A stretch of 6,240 bases of DNA from Actinomycetes bacterium (GTDB lineage: Bacteria; Actinomycetota; Actinomycetes; Actinomycetales; Demequinaceae). Location of the stretch: NCBI GenBank assembly GCA_023442845.1, contig JAEZXC010000130.1:1-6240 (forward strand), in the 5' to 3' direction. Positions 1 to 6,237 of this stretch are shown here, piece by piece. The notes beneath the pieces are model-generated. The model made no database searches and was not told the DNA's origin. It was given only the letters and a program-made list of their open reading frames with translations. The stretch's first letter is position 1. The number at the start of each line of letters is the position of its first letter. The position numbers were made by a program, and so were the translations under genes.

Positions 1-104
1 TCAAGTGAACCCCTCACACCAGCGATGCCGATTCCTGCAACTGCAACAAATGCGGCTGCGATCGCAGTCATTCCACCTGCAAACCGTCCGGCAGTTCCAG
101 TCAA
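1..104 (-). CDS. Possible N-terminus of a membrane or exported protein, cut by the left window edge
   Basis: Read on the minus strand, a frame enters from about base 104 and stays open to base 1. From the TTG at 104 it starts M-T-G-T-A-G-R-F-A-G-G-M and then runs into about 20 residues of Ala, Val, Ile and Gly ending in G-V-R-G-S-L. A short N-region with one arginine followed by a hydrophobic stretch resembles a signal peptide or first membrane helix. A GGGAG motif at 109-113 precedes the TTG by only four bases. An ATG at 71 preceded by AGGTGGA is the alternative start, but it would lose the charged N-region. Only 9 of the 23 codons from that ATG end in G or C, lower than expected for this genome. 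The family is not recognisable from about 34 residues. The frame also stays open upstream of 104, so the start is uncertain and the fragment could be chance coding. Confidence 0.38.
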   Translation of the reverse strand, partial: MTGTAGRFAGGMTAIAAAFVAVAGIGIAGVRGSL

Positions 105-292
105 GGGTCTCCCTTTCTCGTACAAATGCACCCCTCGGCAGTGCAGAGAGGTGCGTGGTCGAGCCGCAAATGGTGCACGACTACTCATTGTTGAAACGGC
201 ATGACGGCATATGGGACAAGCGTTCCTTGCCGGGTGCGACGCACCGCACACCGCCCGTACCGCCGCTACGCTAGAAGCGCCCTCAGGGCAGC

Positions 293-365
<73 letters not shown>

Positions 366-385
366 CGCGTCGGCCGCGATGACGA

Positions 386-1507
386 TTACGCGAAGATCGC
401 GATCGCATACAGCACGAACACAAGCACGTGCGTCGCCCCGTGCGCAGCGCCCACTTTCGGAGTCAAGAACGTCGCGATGTTGAGTGCCATCGCTACGGCG
501 AGTACAGCAAGCACTGCGGGGTCGGGAGCCAACACCACCGTCTGGCCTGTCGCAAGTCCAATGACGAGCACCACCGGAAGTGTGAGGCCTACACAGGAGA
601 CGAGGGCTCCGTGGGCGAGGTTGCTCATCCGCTGACCCTCACCCATCCAGGCTGCCCGTACCGTCGTGAGCGTCTCAGGCAAGAAGACGATGAGCGCGAT
701 GAGCAGGCCTGACAGCGCCACGGGTGCCCCCACCCGGCCGAGCCCCTCATCCAGCAACGTTGCCATGTCATGCGACAGCACGATGATCGGCACCACCATT
801 GCGAGGAGCACGAGCACGCGGCCCACAATTTCCGAGCGATGCTCGCGCAGCACCGTCCTGACCGGAGGCCTCGGCTTCACAGCGAGGCTGTGCCGAACTG
901 CATCCACCTCCTGGAAGTCGGCACGCTGCGGGCCGGTCTGGCGGTACAAGAAGTAGCTGTAGAGAGCAACTGTGAGCGCGACCGCAGCCGTCGCCTGTCC
1001 CGGTGTGTACGCGCCGCCGACGCCGACGACGGCGGGGAACACAAACGCGACAGTGAGGAGCACAACGAGGTACGCCAGGTACGTCGACACACCCACCGGA
1101 TTGACGACAAGGTAGCCATGGCGCGTACCTCCCGCGAGCAATGCGACACCCATGATGAGAGCGAGGACAATCATCGTGGCCGCCGCGACCGAGTCCCGCG
1201 CGATCGTCGTGTGGTCGCCAGGGCCAAGCATGACGGCCGCAATGAGGATCACCTCGATCACCATGATCGACAGCGTGAGCACCAATGTGCCGTACGGATC
1301 GCCCAGCCGGCGAGCGAGTGCTTCGGCTTGAGTCACGACACCAAACGCGCACGTGACAATCACCGCAATAATTGCGCCGAGCACGCCGGCGATGACGAGG
1401 GAATGCGACCGATCGCTAACGATCGACCCGCTCGCTGCCACGCAGCCGACGCTGACCCACCCGATCGCGAGTTTGACGATCTCGGTGCGTGGGAGAATGG
1501 ACCTCAT
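386..1507 (-). CDS. chaA: ChaA-type calcium (sodium)/proton antiporter, CaCA superfamily
   Basis: This is a predicted inner-membrane cation/proton exchanger of 373 residues, expelling Ca2+ (or Na+/K+) in exchange for protons. It is hydrophobic throughout, with roughly ten to eleven membrane segments. Both CaCA alpha-repeats are visible. Residues 63-89 carry the ALARRLGDPYGTLVLTLS core followed by I-E-V with Glu85. Residues 270-312 carry the FLPETLTTVRAA core with Glu278, then QR and the GLTLPVV stretch. These paired acidic residues bind the cation in the family, and the G-D/E-PYGTL signature is typical of ChaA. The length matches the family (about 365). A basic, Pro-rich cytoplasmic stretch (about 192-225) separates the two halves. 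Start: ATG at 1507 leads straight into the first helix but has no clear Shine-Dalgarno. A GTG at 1525 has AAGGTG six bases upstream and would add six residues. It stands alone and diverges from the flavoenzyme gene. Ion preference cannot be read from sequence. Confidence 0.9.
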   Translation of the reverse strand: MRSILPRTEIVKLAIGWVSVGCVAASGSIVSDRSHSLVIAGVLGAIIAVIVTCAFGVVTQAEALARRLGDPYGTLVLTLSIMVIEVILIAAVMLGPGDHTTIARDSVAAATMIVLALIMGVALLAGGTRHGYLVVNPVGVSTYLAYLVVLLTVAFVFPAVVGVGGAYTPGQATAAVALTVALYSYFLYRQTGPQRADFQEVDAVRHSLAVKPRPPVRTVLREHRSEIVGRVLVLLAMVVPIIVLSHDMATLLDEGLGRVGAPVALSGLLIALIVFLPETLTTVRAAWMGEGQRMSNLAHGALVSCVGLTLPVVLVIGLATGQTVVLAPDPAVLAVLAVAMALNIATFLTPKVGAAHGATHVLVFVLYAIAIFA

Positions 1508-1559
1508 TGCTGACGTCACGGGCACGGTGAGCACCTTGTCTGCTGGGCCGTCCCAACTC

Positions 1560-1569
1560 GACACGTGTC
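1560..1569. promoter_or_regulatory. Palindrome GACACGTGTC in the divergent intergenic region
   Basis: This is a perfect ten-base palindrome, 52 bases upstream of the antiporter ATG and 142 bases upstream of the flavoenzyme ATG. A regulator dimer could bind here, but no particular family can be named. Ten-base palindromes occur by chance in GC-rich DNA, so this is only a candidate operator. Confidence 0.25.
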
Positions 1570-1589
1570 TGCACGGGTCGTCCCGGCAG
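1569..1589. other. Hairpin in the antiporter/flavoenzyme intergenic region
   Basis: CTGC (1569-1572) pairs with GCAG (1586-1589), and CGGG (1574-1577) pairs with CCCG (1582-1585), around a TCGT loop with A1573 bulged. That gives eight base pairs. It abuts the GACACGTGTC palindrome. It could form in the 5' leader of either divergent transcript, depending on where each starts. There is no T-run, so it is not a standard terminator. The role is unknown. Confidence 0.3.
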
Positions 1590-1661
1590 GCCTCTGGCGA
1601 CCTCCACTGTATCGACAGCGGCTTCGTTTGCCGTGCCTCGCACGTCGAAAACCCGTGACGC

Positions 1662-1678
1662 GGGGACCAGTGGCCCCC
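1662..1678. promoter_or_regulatory. Imperfect 17-base palindrome upstream of the flavoenzyme gene (candidate operator)
   Basis: GGGG-A-CCA-G-TGG-C-CCCC is symmetrical about G1670, with a single non-complementary pair (A1666/C1674). It ends 33 bases before the flavoenzyme ATG, where a repressor would overlap the promoter or the early transcript. A one-base loop makes an RNA hairpin unlikely, so a protein-binding site is the more natural reading. The binding protein is not encoded next to this gene, and the assignment is inference from symmetry and position only. Confidence 0.3.
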
Positions 1679-1697
1679 AGCGTCGGCCGTTCCTATC

Positions 1698-1704
1698 GAG
1701 AGGA
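1698..1704 (+). promoter_or_regulatory. Ribosome binding site of the flavoenzyme gene
   Basis: GAGAGGA lies eight bases (counted from the last G of GAGAGG) upstream of the ATG at 1712. It supports that start over the in-frame ATG at 1565, whose encoded extension shows no homology to the enzyme. Confidence 0.7.
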
Positions 1705-1711
1705 TGCGTGT

Positions 1712-2794
1712 ATGTCGACTGCGCTCTTCGCTCCCCTGACCGTTCGCTCCGTCACCATGCGCAACCGTGTGTGGGTCAGCCCGATGTGCCAGTACTCGTG
1801 CGAGGACCGCGACGGGATGCCGTCCGATTGGCATCTTGTGCACTTGGGTTCTTTTGCGCGCGGCGGCGCGGGGCTCGTCATGGCCGAGGCGACGGGTGTG
1901 CTCCCGGAGGGCCGCATTTCACCGTGGTGCACCGGCCTCTGGAATGACGCCCAGCGCGATGCCTGGGCCCGTATCGCCGCCTTCATCAAGGGTCAAGGTG
2001 CAGTGCCCGCTATGCAACTGCAGCATGCGGGGCGCAAGGCCTCGACGTACCGCGAGTGGTCGGGAAAGGGAACGGTGCCGCTCAGCGACGGTGGTTGGAC
2101 CACGGTTGCGCCGTCCGCGATTGCGTTCACGGGATACGACACCCCCGCTGCGTTGGACGAGGCGGGGATCACGCGAGTCGTCGACGGTTTCGCCACTGCC
2201 GCGCGCCGCGCGGTCGACGCTGGCTTTGAGGTGGTGGAGATTCACGGGGCACACGGGTACCTCCTCCACCAGTTCCTGTCGCCGCTCAGCAACCAGCGTG
2301 AGGACCAATGGGGCGGTTCACTCGAGAACCGCGCGCGTCTGCTGCTCGACGTCGTGCGCGCGGTACGAGCCGCGGTGGGTGACGACGTCCCCGTCTTTGT
2401 CCGCATTTCCGCGACCGACTGGGTAGAACCCGAGGGTTGGACGCTTGAGCAATCGGTCCAGCTGGCGTCATGGATTGCCGACGCTGGTGGCGACGTCGTC
2501 GACACGTCCAGCGGCGGTCTCATCACCGGCGTGACAATCCCCTCCGCGCCTGGCTACCAAGTGCCGCATGCCTACGCAATCAAGAGTGGAAGTCACGTGG
2601 TGACGACGGCCGTTGGCCAGATTGTCGAATCGCACCAGGCTGAGGACATTGTGGCAACCGGCCAAGCCGACGCCGTGTTCGTGGGGCGTCAGTTCATGCG
2701 CGATCCCCACCTGCCGATGCGGTGGGCTCATGACCTCGGCGCCACGATCACGTACCCACTCCAGTACGAGCGTGGTCGCTGGCCCACTCACTGA
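1712..2794 (+). CDS. Old Yellow Enzyme family FMN oxidoreductase, YqjM/NamA-like (class III)
   Basis: This is a predicted cytoplasmic NAD(P)H-dependent flavoenzyme of 360 residues that reduces activated C=C bonds (enones, maleimides, nitro compounds) using FMN. It is a single TIM barrel. Residues seen that match YqjM are Cys26 and Tyr28 in the SPMCQYS motif (flavin tuning and substrate binding), Gln102 in the MQLQHAGRK motif, the His178/His181 pair in HGAHGYLLHQFLSPLSN, Arg231 on the barrel strand VRIS, and the FVGRQFMRDP phosphate-binding motif at 323-332. The C-terminal QYERGRW at 351-357 carries Arg354, the arginine finger that reaches into the partner subunit in this class. It is about 20 residues longer than B. 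subtilis YqjM, without any extra domain. The start at ATG 1712 is set by the GAGAGGA site and by the family-typical LF-PLTVRSVTMRNR opening. It is monocistronic, divergent from the antiporter and convergent with the ABC operon. Family assignment is firm; the physiological substrate is unknown. Confidence 0.95.
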   Translation: MSTALFAPLTVRSVTMRNRVWVSPMCQYSCEDRDGMPSDWHLVHLGSFARGGAGLVMAEATGVLPEGRISPWCTGLWNDAQRDAWARIAAFIKGQGAVPAMQLQHAGRKASTYREWSGKGTVPLSDGGWTTVAPSAIAFTGYDTPAALDEAGITRVVDGFATAARRAVDAGFEVVEIHGAHGYLLHQFLSPLSNQREDQWGGSLENRARLLLDVVRAVRAAVGDDVPVFVRISATDWVEPEGWTLEQSVQLASWIADAGGDVVDTSSGGLITGVTIPSAPGYQVPHAYAIKSGSHVVTTAVGQIVESHQAEDIVATGQADAVFVGRQFMRDPHLPMRWAHDLGATITYPLQYERGRWPTH

Positions 2795-2807
2795 GGCCAG
2801 CGACCAC
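2772..2807. terminator. Perfect 13-bp hairpin shared by two convergent transcripts (probable bidirectional terminator)
   Basis: GTGGTCGCTGGCC (2772-2784) is the exact reverse complement of GGCCAGCGACCAC (2795-2807), with a ten-base loop that ends in the flavoenzyme stop codon TGA. The left arm therefore encodes the last residues of the enzyme, and the right arm fills most of the 20-base gap before the permease stop codon at 2815-2817. Neither side has a T-run, so it would be a U-tract-less terminator or a 3'-end-protecting stem, as is common in actinobacteria. The stem strength and convergent position are seen directly; the termination function is inferred. Confidence 0.72.
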
Positions 2808-2814
2808 ACCGCAC

Positions 2815-4995
2815 TTACTCGAAGCGAGTCGACGTCATCTCGGTCGAGCGTCGGACCAACCCGAACGAACCACTCACGGCAAGCCCGGCAATCGCCACCG
2901 AGCCAAGAAGTGCCCACCAGTACCGTTCGTCAGGCCACGTGAGGTAGAGATCGTGGCCCAGAGTGAGCACCATGACGTATGCGACAAGGAAGCCAAGGCC
3001 AGCCGACGCAACGAGCGTCACGCCGAGCGGCATTGCGGCTTCCACCGCGACAGTTCGACGCAGATCCCGCACCGGCATGCCGCTCAGTCGCAGCAAACCG
3101 AAGGTGCGCTTGCGATCAAGGGCCGCCGAGACCGTGGCGACAGTGAGCGAGATCGCTGACACCCCGACCGCAATCGCCATGCCGATGTAGGACAGGATCG
3201 CCAACTGGTGCGTGATGTCGAGCGTGGCAGCACTGCCGAACTCGGGCCGTGTCACCGGCGCGAACGTCATGTCTCCAGTGACTCCGAGGGCGGTGCGGAC
3301 GCGGTCGATCGTGCTCGCCTCGCCGTCCGTGACGGCAACGACGTATCGCACGGCGTCACCCACAGGCGCGGCTGACGCACGCGGCGGCTCCGGCTTTGAA
3401 CTCCACATATCGGCCGACACCATCATGTAGAAGTCGACAGCGACCCATTCCGAATCAGGGAGGTTCGGAATGCCCAGGGTGCGCGCTTCCTCCACGGTGA
3501 TGACGGAGGCTTCACCGTCGGGGCCGATTCGTACCGCGATCACATCGCTCACACCCTCGGTCGCCTTAGCCGCAGCAATCATCGCGACCGGATCTGACCA
3601 TTCCTCGACATCGGCGGAGACGGCATTGAGTGGGAGCAAGCCAGGCTCATCTCGCGAAGAGACGAAGCTGTTGACGGAGCTTGCCACGCCGGCGAGGACC
3701 GACACGATGAACACCGCGACAACAACTCCCGCAACCGAGCGGAATGTCGCACGTGGGTGGCGAGAGAGCCTGCCTGCCGCGACGAGCGAGAAACCGCTAC
3801 GAGCGTTGCGCGCATAAGCCGTGCTCACCACCTTGGTGATCCACGAGCCAGCGATCACGATGCCAAAGGTGACAGCCGCGAAGCCGAACACCAGGCCCAA
3901 CACGAGCGCGCCTTCGTTACCCCATCCCCGCGACGCAATGAACGCCGAGGTAGAGAACAAGCCAAGGCCGAGCACGAGCAGCGTGACGCGGCGCCACGAC
4001 ACGCTCTTCTCCGGGCGTTCGCGAACTGCGCCAAGAGCGCCCACGTCATCGCGGAACGCACGCCACCAGGAGATCGCCGCAGAAAGCACCACCAGAATCG
4101 CGATGGCGCCCAACGCTGTCGTTATCGGAGCGGTGAGATCTGCATGAAAGGACTGCGTGCCTGCGATGGGAAGGCGCGCCGCAAGGGGTCGCAGCAGTCC
4201 CGTGACGCCAAGTCCTACGAGTCCACCTACGAGAGCCGCGACGCCCATTTCGAGCGCCGCCAAATTTGCCATGGTGCGTCGTCCGGCACCGATGAGGCGA
4301 ACGGTTGCGTAGCGTTCCCGACGCGCCGCCGCACCGAGCTGCGACACGGTGCCAACGAGGAGAACAACGGGCACGAGTAGCGCGACCGCGCCAACGCCCA
4401 AGATGACGCGGTAAACCATTGACGTGGCGCGCGGGCCATCCTCGGGGAAGCCGTGTTGCGCCCGGACGTTTGGATCGGCGGCCATGCGGTCCCAGTCTTT
4501 CGCGACCATGACGACCATCTGATCCGGGCCCTTGAGAACGGTGTCAGGCAGGACGCCCTTGAGGCGTCCGTAGCGGTCCGCAAGTTCGTCATCGGGATAG
4601 CGTTCGATGAGGTCCATCAGTGCGGGTGACGCGTAGTACTCGCCAGCACGTAACGGCTCAAGGCCGCCGGGGAACTCGACTACCGAATCCGGCGTCGTCG
4701 CGATGCTGACCCGATCAAAGGCTTTGCCGCGCACGTAGTCGGCGGACACTCGGACCAGCACGTCCTCGCGCGACGGCGTCGGCAGCACGAGCTCGCCTTG
4801 CTCATTGAACTCGCGGTACTCGCCGCGAGCGGTCATCCAACCGGCTCGAGCATCGCGCTCGGGCATGTGCATGAAGGCACCAAGCAAGAGCAAGAGCATT
4901 CCCGTGCCGAGCGCGATGCCTGCGGCAATTCCAACGAGTCGTCGCATGGCACCGCTTGCGCCAAACACGATCATTCGTGCGGCGGCCGGCCTCAT
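2815..4995 (-). CDS. FtsX-family ABC transporter permease with two extracytoplasmic domains
   Basis: This 726-residue membrane protein is the partner of the ATPase encoded just upstream. I count about ten membrane segments, near 20-42, 196-218, 244-268, 288-310, 336-354, 363-385, 419-441, 598-625, 651-678 and 694-713. Two FtsX-type modules are present. TM1, an outside domain (about 43-195) and TM2-4 form the first. TM7, a second outside domain (about 442-597) and TM8-10 form the second, with TM5-6 linking them. The cytoplasmic loop after TM2 (RRERYATVRLIGAG, 225-238) and that after TM8 (DRKRTFGLLRLSGM, 627-640) are clearly related, as expected of an internal duplication; this loop is the usual coupling element contacting the ATPase. 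The ATG at 4995 overlaps the ATPase stop by four bases (ATGA), which implies translational coupling. ATGs for residues 8 and 17 are alternatives. The substrate is unknown; peptides, lipids or drugs are typical for such systems. Confidence 0.92.
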   Translation of the reverse strand: MRPAAARMIVFGASGAMRRLVGIAAGIALGTGMLLLLLGAFMHMPERDARAGWMTARGEYREFNEQGELVLPTPSREDVLVRVSADYVRGKAFDRVSIATTPDSVVEFPGGLEPLRAGEYYASPALMDLIERYPDDELADRYGRLKGVLPDTVLKGPDQMVVMVAKDWDRMAADPNVRAQHGFPEDGPRATSMVYRVILGVGAVALLVPVVLLVGTVSQLGAAARRERYATVRLIGAGRRTMANLAALEMGVAALVGGLVGLGVTGLLRPLAARLPIAGTQSFHADLTAPITTALGAIAILVVLSAAISWWRAFRDDVGALGAVRERPEKSVSWRRVTLLVLGLGLFSTSAFIASRGWGNEGALVLGLVFGFAAVTFGIVIAGSWITKVVSTAYARNARSGFSLVAAGRLSRHPRATFRSVAGVVVAVFIVSVLAGVASSVNSFVSSRDEPGLLPLNAVSADVEEWSDPVAMIAAAKATEGVSDVIAVRIGPDGEASVITVEEARTLGIPNLPDSEWVAVDFYMMVSADMWSSKPEPPRASAAPVGDAVRYVVAVTDGEASTIDRVRTALGVTGDMTFAPVTRPEFGSAATLDITHQLAILSYIGMAIAVGVSAISLTVATVSAALDRKRTFGLLRLSGMPVRDLRRTVAVEAAMPLGVTLVASAGLGFLVAYVMVLTLGHDLYLTWPDERYWWALLGSVAIAGLAVSGSFGLVRRSTEMTSTRFE

Positions 4996-5714
4996 GCGGC
5001 ACCGCCACGTGATGCGCCGCTCAGACGGCCGTCGCGCACGATGACCTCACGGTCCGCATACGCGGCCGTGCGTGGGTCGTGGGTGATGAGGACGACGGTG
5101 GTGCCTGCTTCGCGCACAGCGTCGAGCATCGCCTTCAGCACCTTCTCGCCCGCAACGGAGTCAAGGGAGCCGGTGGGCTCGTCGGCGAAGACGACGCTCG
5201 GGTGTGTGACGAGCGCGCGGGCGATCGCAACTCGCTGTGCCTGGCCACCCGACATATTGCCGGGCACCTTTGTTGCTTGGTCGCCCAGGTCGAGACGCTC
5301 AAGCCATTCGTGCGCTTGCTTTGTCGCAGTGCGGCGGTTCATGCCCCCCATGAGCAACGGCAATGCGACGTTGTCGACGGCGGTGAGGTCTGGCAGCAGC
5401 TGGCCGAACTGGAAGACGAATCCCACCTTCGAAAGCCGGAAGCGCGCACGCTCATCGGCCGTCAGGCGTGTCACATCGGTGCCGTCGATCACCACTCGAC
5501 CTGTGTCAGGCGGGAGCACACCCGCGATGCAGTGGAGCAACGTCGACTTGCCAGAACCCGAGGGGCCCATGACGGCGAGCACTTCGCCCCGGTTGACGGT
5601 GAGGTCGATTCCGCGAAGCGCCTGGGTGGGGCCAAAAGACTTGTGAAGGTCCGTGGCCTCGATCAGTGCGGTCGCGGTGGCGACTGCCGGGGGTGTGAGG
5701 GCGGTGTCAGTCAT
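4992..5714 (-). CDS. ABC transporter ATP-binding protein (LolD/MacB/BceA-type)
   Basis: This is a 240-residue cytoplasmic nucleotide-binding subunit that would power the FtsX-type permease encoded next. All ABC motifs are intact: Walker A GPSGSGKST at 50-58, Q-loop Gln102 in VFQFGQLLPDLTAVDNVALP, signature MSGGQ at 154-158 followed by AQRVAIARAL, Walker B VVFADEP at 174-180 with catalytic Glu179, D-loop SLD at 183-185, and the switch His212 in LITHDPR. Length and motif spacing match the LolD/MacB/BceA branch, whose members pair with FtsX-fold permeases. The ATG at 5714 is supported by AGGAG at 5725-5729, ten bases upstream, inside the end of the regulator gene. It overlaps the regulator's stop by eight bases (ATGACTGA), and its own TGA overlaps the permease ATG. 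The first 16 residues (Thr/Ala/Pro-rich) are an unconserved leader. Function as an ATPase is certain; the transported substrate is not known. Confidence 0.95.
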   Translation of the reverse strand: MTDTALTPPAVATATALIEATDLHKSFGPTQALRGIDLTVNRGEVLAVMGPSGSGKSTLLHCIAGVLPPDTGRVVIDGTDVTRLTADERARFRLSKVGFVFQFGQLLPDLTAVDNVALPLLMGGMNRRTATKQAHEWLERLDLGDQATKVPGNMSGGQAQRVAIARALVTHPSVVFADEPTGSLDSVAGEKVLKAMLDAVREAGTTVVLITHDPRTAAYADREVIVRDGRLSGASRGGAA

Positions 5715-6237
5715 TGCGGAGAATCTCCTGTCGCATGTCTGCGAGGCGTGCGCTCGCAAGGTCGATCCAGCGAAGGTCGGCTTCGATCTGGAAGAGGGCA
5801 TGGTCGATTGCCAAGCGCTCGAGCATTGGCGCGTTGTGCTTGGCGGTGGTGAGGTCACGCATTCGCGCGAGATGGGCGTGGCGTTGGACGTCCAAGAGCC
5901 CGTCTGCATCGTCGTCGAGCAAGAGCGCAAGCACGGTCTTGGCGAAGAGATTCGATTGCAGTGTGGGCGATGGCTCGTCGGGGGTCGACAGCCAGTGGCG
6001 CAAATGCTCGCGTCCTGTGGACGTGACTCCATACCGCTTGCGGTCGGGGCCAGCACCCGGCTCTTCACCCAACGGTTCGATGTACCCGTCGCGAATCATT
6101 CTCGCGATGGTCGAGTAGATCTGCCCAAAGGCAATCGGCCGCTCGGCGCCAAAGTAGGCGTCGTAGCGGTGCTTGAGGTCATAGCCATGTGATGCCCCAT
6201 CCGCGATGAGGCCAAGTAAGGCCGGCGCTTTGTCCAT
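5707..6237 (-). CDS. PadR-family transcriptional regulator
   Basis: This is a 176-residue DNA-binding protein, probably a dimeric repressor of its own operon. The N-terminal winged helix spans about 1-80. ALLGLIADGASHGYDLKHR is the typical PadR opening, FGQIYSTIARMIRDGYIE (37-54) contains the recognition helix, and the wing is GAGPDRKRYGVTSTGREHL (61-79). Residues 92-172 form a long helical C-terminal part of the Vir_act_alpha_C type, which dimerises and can bind ligands, so it belongs to the longer PadR subclass rather than the 110-residue short one. The ATG at 6237 places the ALLGL motif at residues 6-10, as usual in the family. Only three bases precede it in the window, so its ribosome site, promoter and operator are out of view and a slightly earlier start cannot be excluded. 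The stop lies inside the start of the ATPase gene. By known PadR-ABC pairs, the likely role is ligand-induced derepression of the transporter. Confidence 0.92.
   Translation of the reverse strand: MDKAPALLGLIADGASHGYDLKHRYDAYFGAERPIAFGQIYSTIARMIRDGYIEPLGEEPGAGPDRKRYGVTSTGREHLRHWLSTPDEPSPTLQSNLFAKTVLALLLDDDADGLLDVQRHAHLARMRDLTTAKHNAPMLERLAIDHALFQIEADLRWIDLASARLADMRQEILRND
5725..5729 (-). promoter_or_regulatory. Ribosome binding site of the ABC ATPase gene
   Basis: The minus strand reads AGGAG here, ten bases before the ATPase ATG at 5714 and within the last codons of the PadR gene. It fixes the ATPase start and allows both fresh initiation and re-initiation by ribosomes finishing PadR. Confidence 0.6.

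Noticed and set aside
191..215. TTGAAA (191-196) with TATGGG (210-215) as a plus-strand promoter
   Set aside because: The 13-base spacing is too short for a sigma-70-type promoter and the -10 match is poor.
267..272. TACGCT as a -10 box for the tRNA gene
   Set aside because: It fits TAnnnT and is 20 bases from the tRNA, but no -35-like hexamer lies 16-18 bases upstream, so the promoter call is not supportable.
389..401. CGCGA-AGA-TCGCG hairpin after the tRNA as a terminator
   Set aside because: It has only five pairs and a three-base loop, lies inside the last codons of the antiporter gene and has no T-run, so it could easily be chance.
770..1513. Long plus-strand open frame (247 residues) opposite the antiporter gene
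   Set aside because: Its product is rich in His, Arg, Asp and Glu with no recognisable domain, and it mirrors the codon pattern of the real gene on the other strand. This is a high-GC shadow frame.
1565..1711. N-terminal extension of the flavoenzyme from the ATG at 1565
   Set aside because: The 49 extra residues are Arg/Pro-rich and unrelated to the family, and the ATG at 1712 has a good GAGAGGA site and the expected N-terminal motif.
1508..1843. N-terminal extension of the antiporter frame by 112 residues, up to base 1843
   Set aside because: The extra residues are hydrophilic, lack family resemblance, and overlap the start of the flavoenzyme gene on the opposite strand.
3757..4380. Plus-strand 207-residue open frame opposite the permease
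   Set aside because: It is Arg/Glu/His-rich without domains, and the minus-strand frame here encodes conserved membrane helices. Shadow frame.
4798..5852. Plus-strand open frames of 282 and 257 residues opposite the ATPase and the regulator
   Set aside because: They lie across intact ABC and PadR motifs on the minus strand, and their own products have low-complexity composition with no recognisable family.
5715..6068. N-terminal extension of the ABC ATPase up to base 6068
   Set aside because: The extra 118 residues are Ser/Thr/Arg/Cys-rich noise running out of frame through the PadR gene; the ATG at 5714 has an AGGAG site and fits the family length.
5653..6192. Plus-strand 179-residue frame opposite the PadR gene, with a protein-like composition
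   Set aside because: It is an antisense reading of a clear winged-helix gene, with no domain or family recognised.
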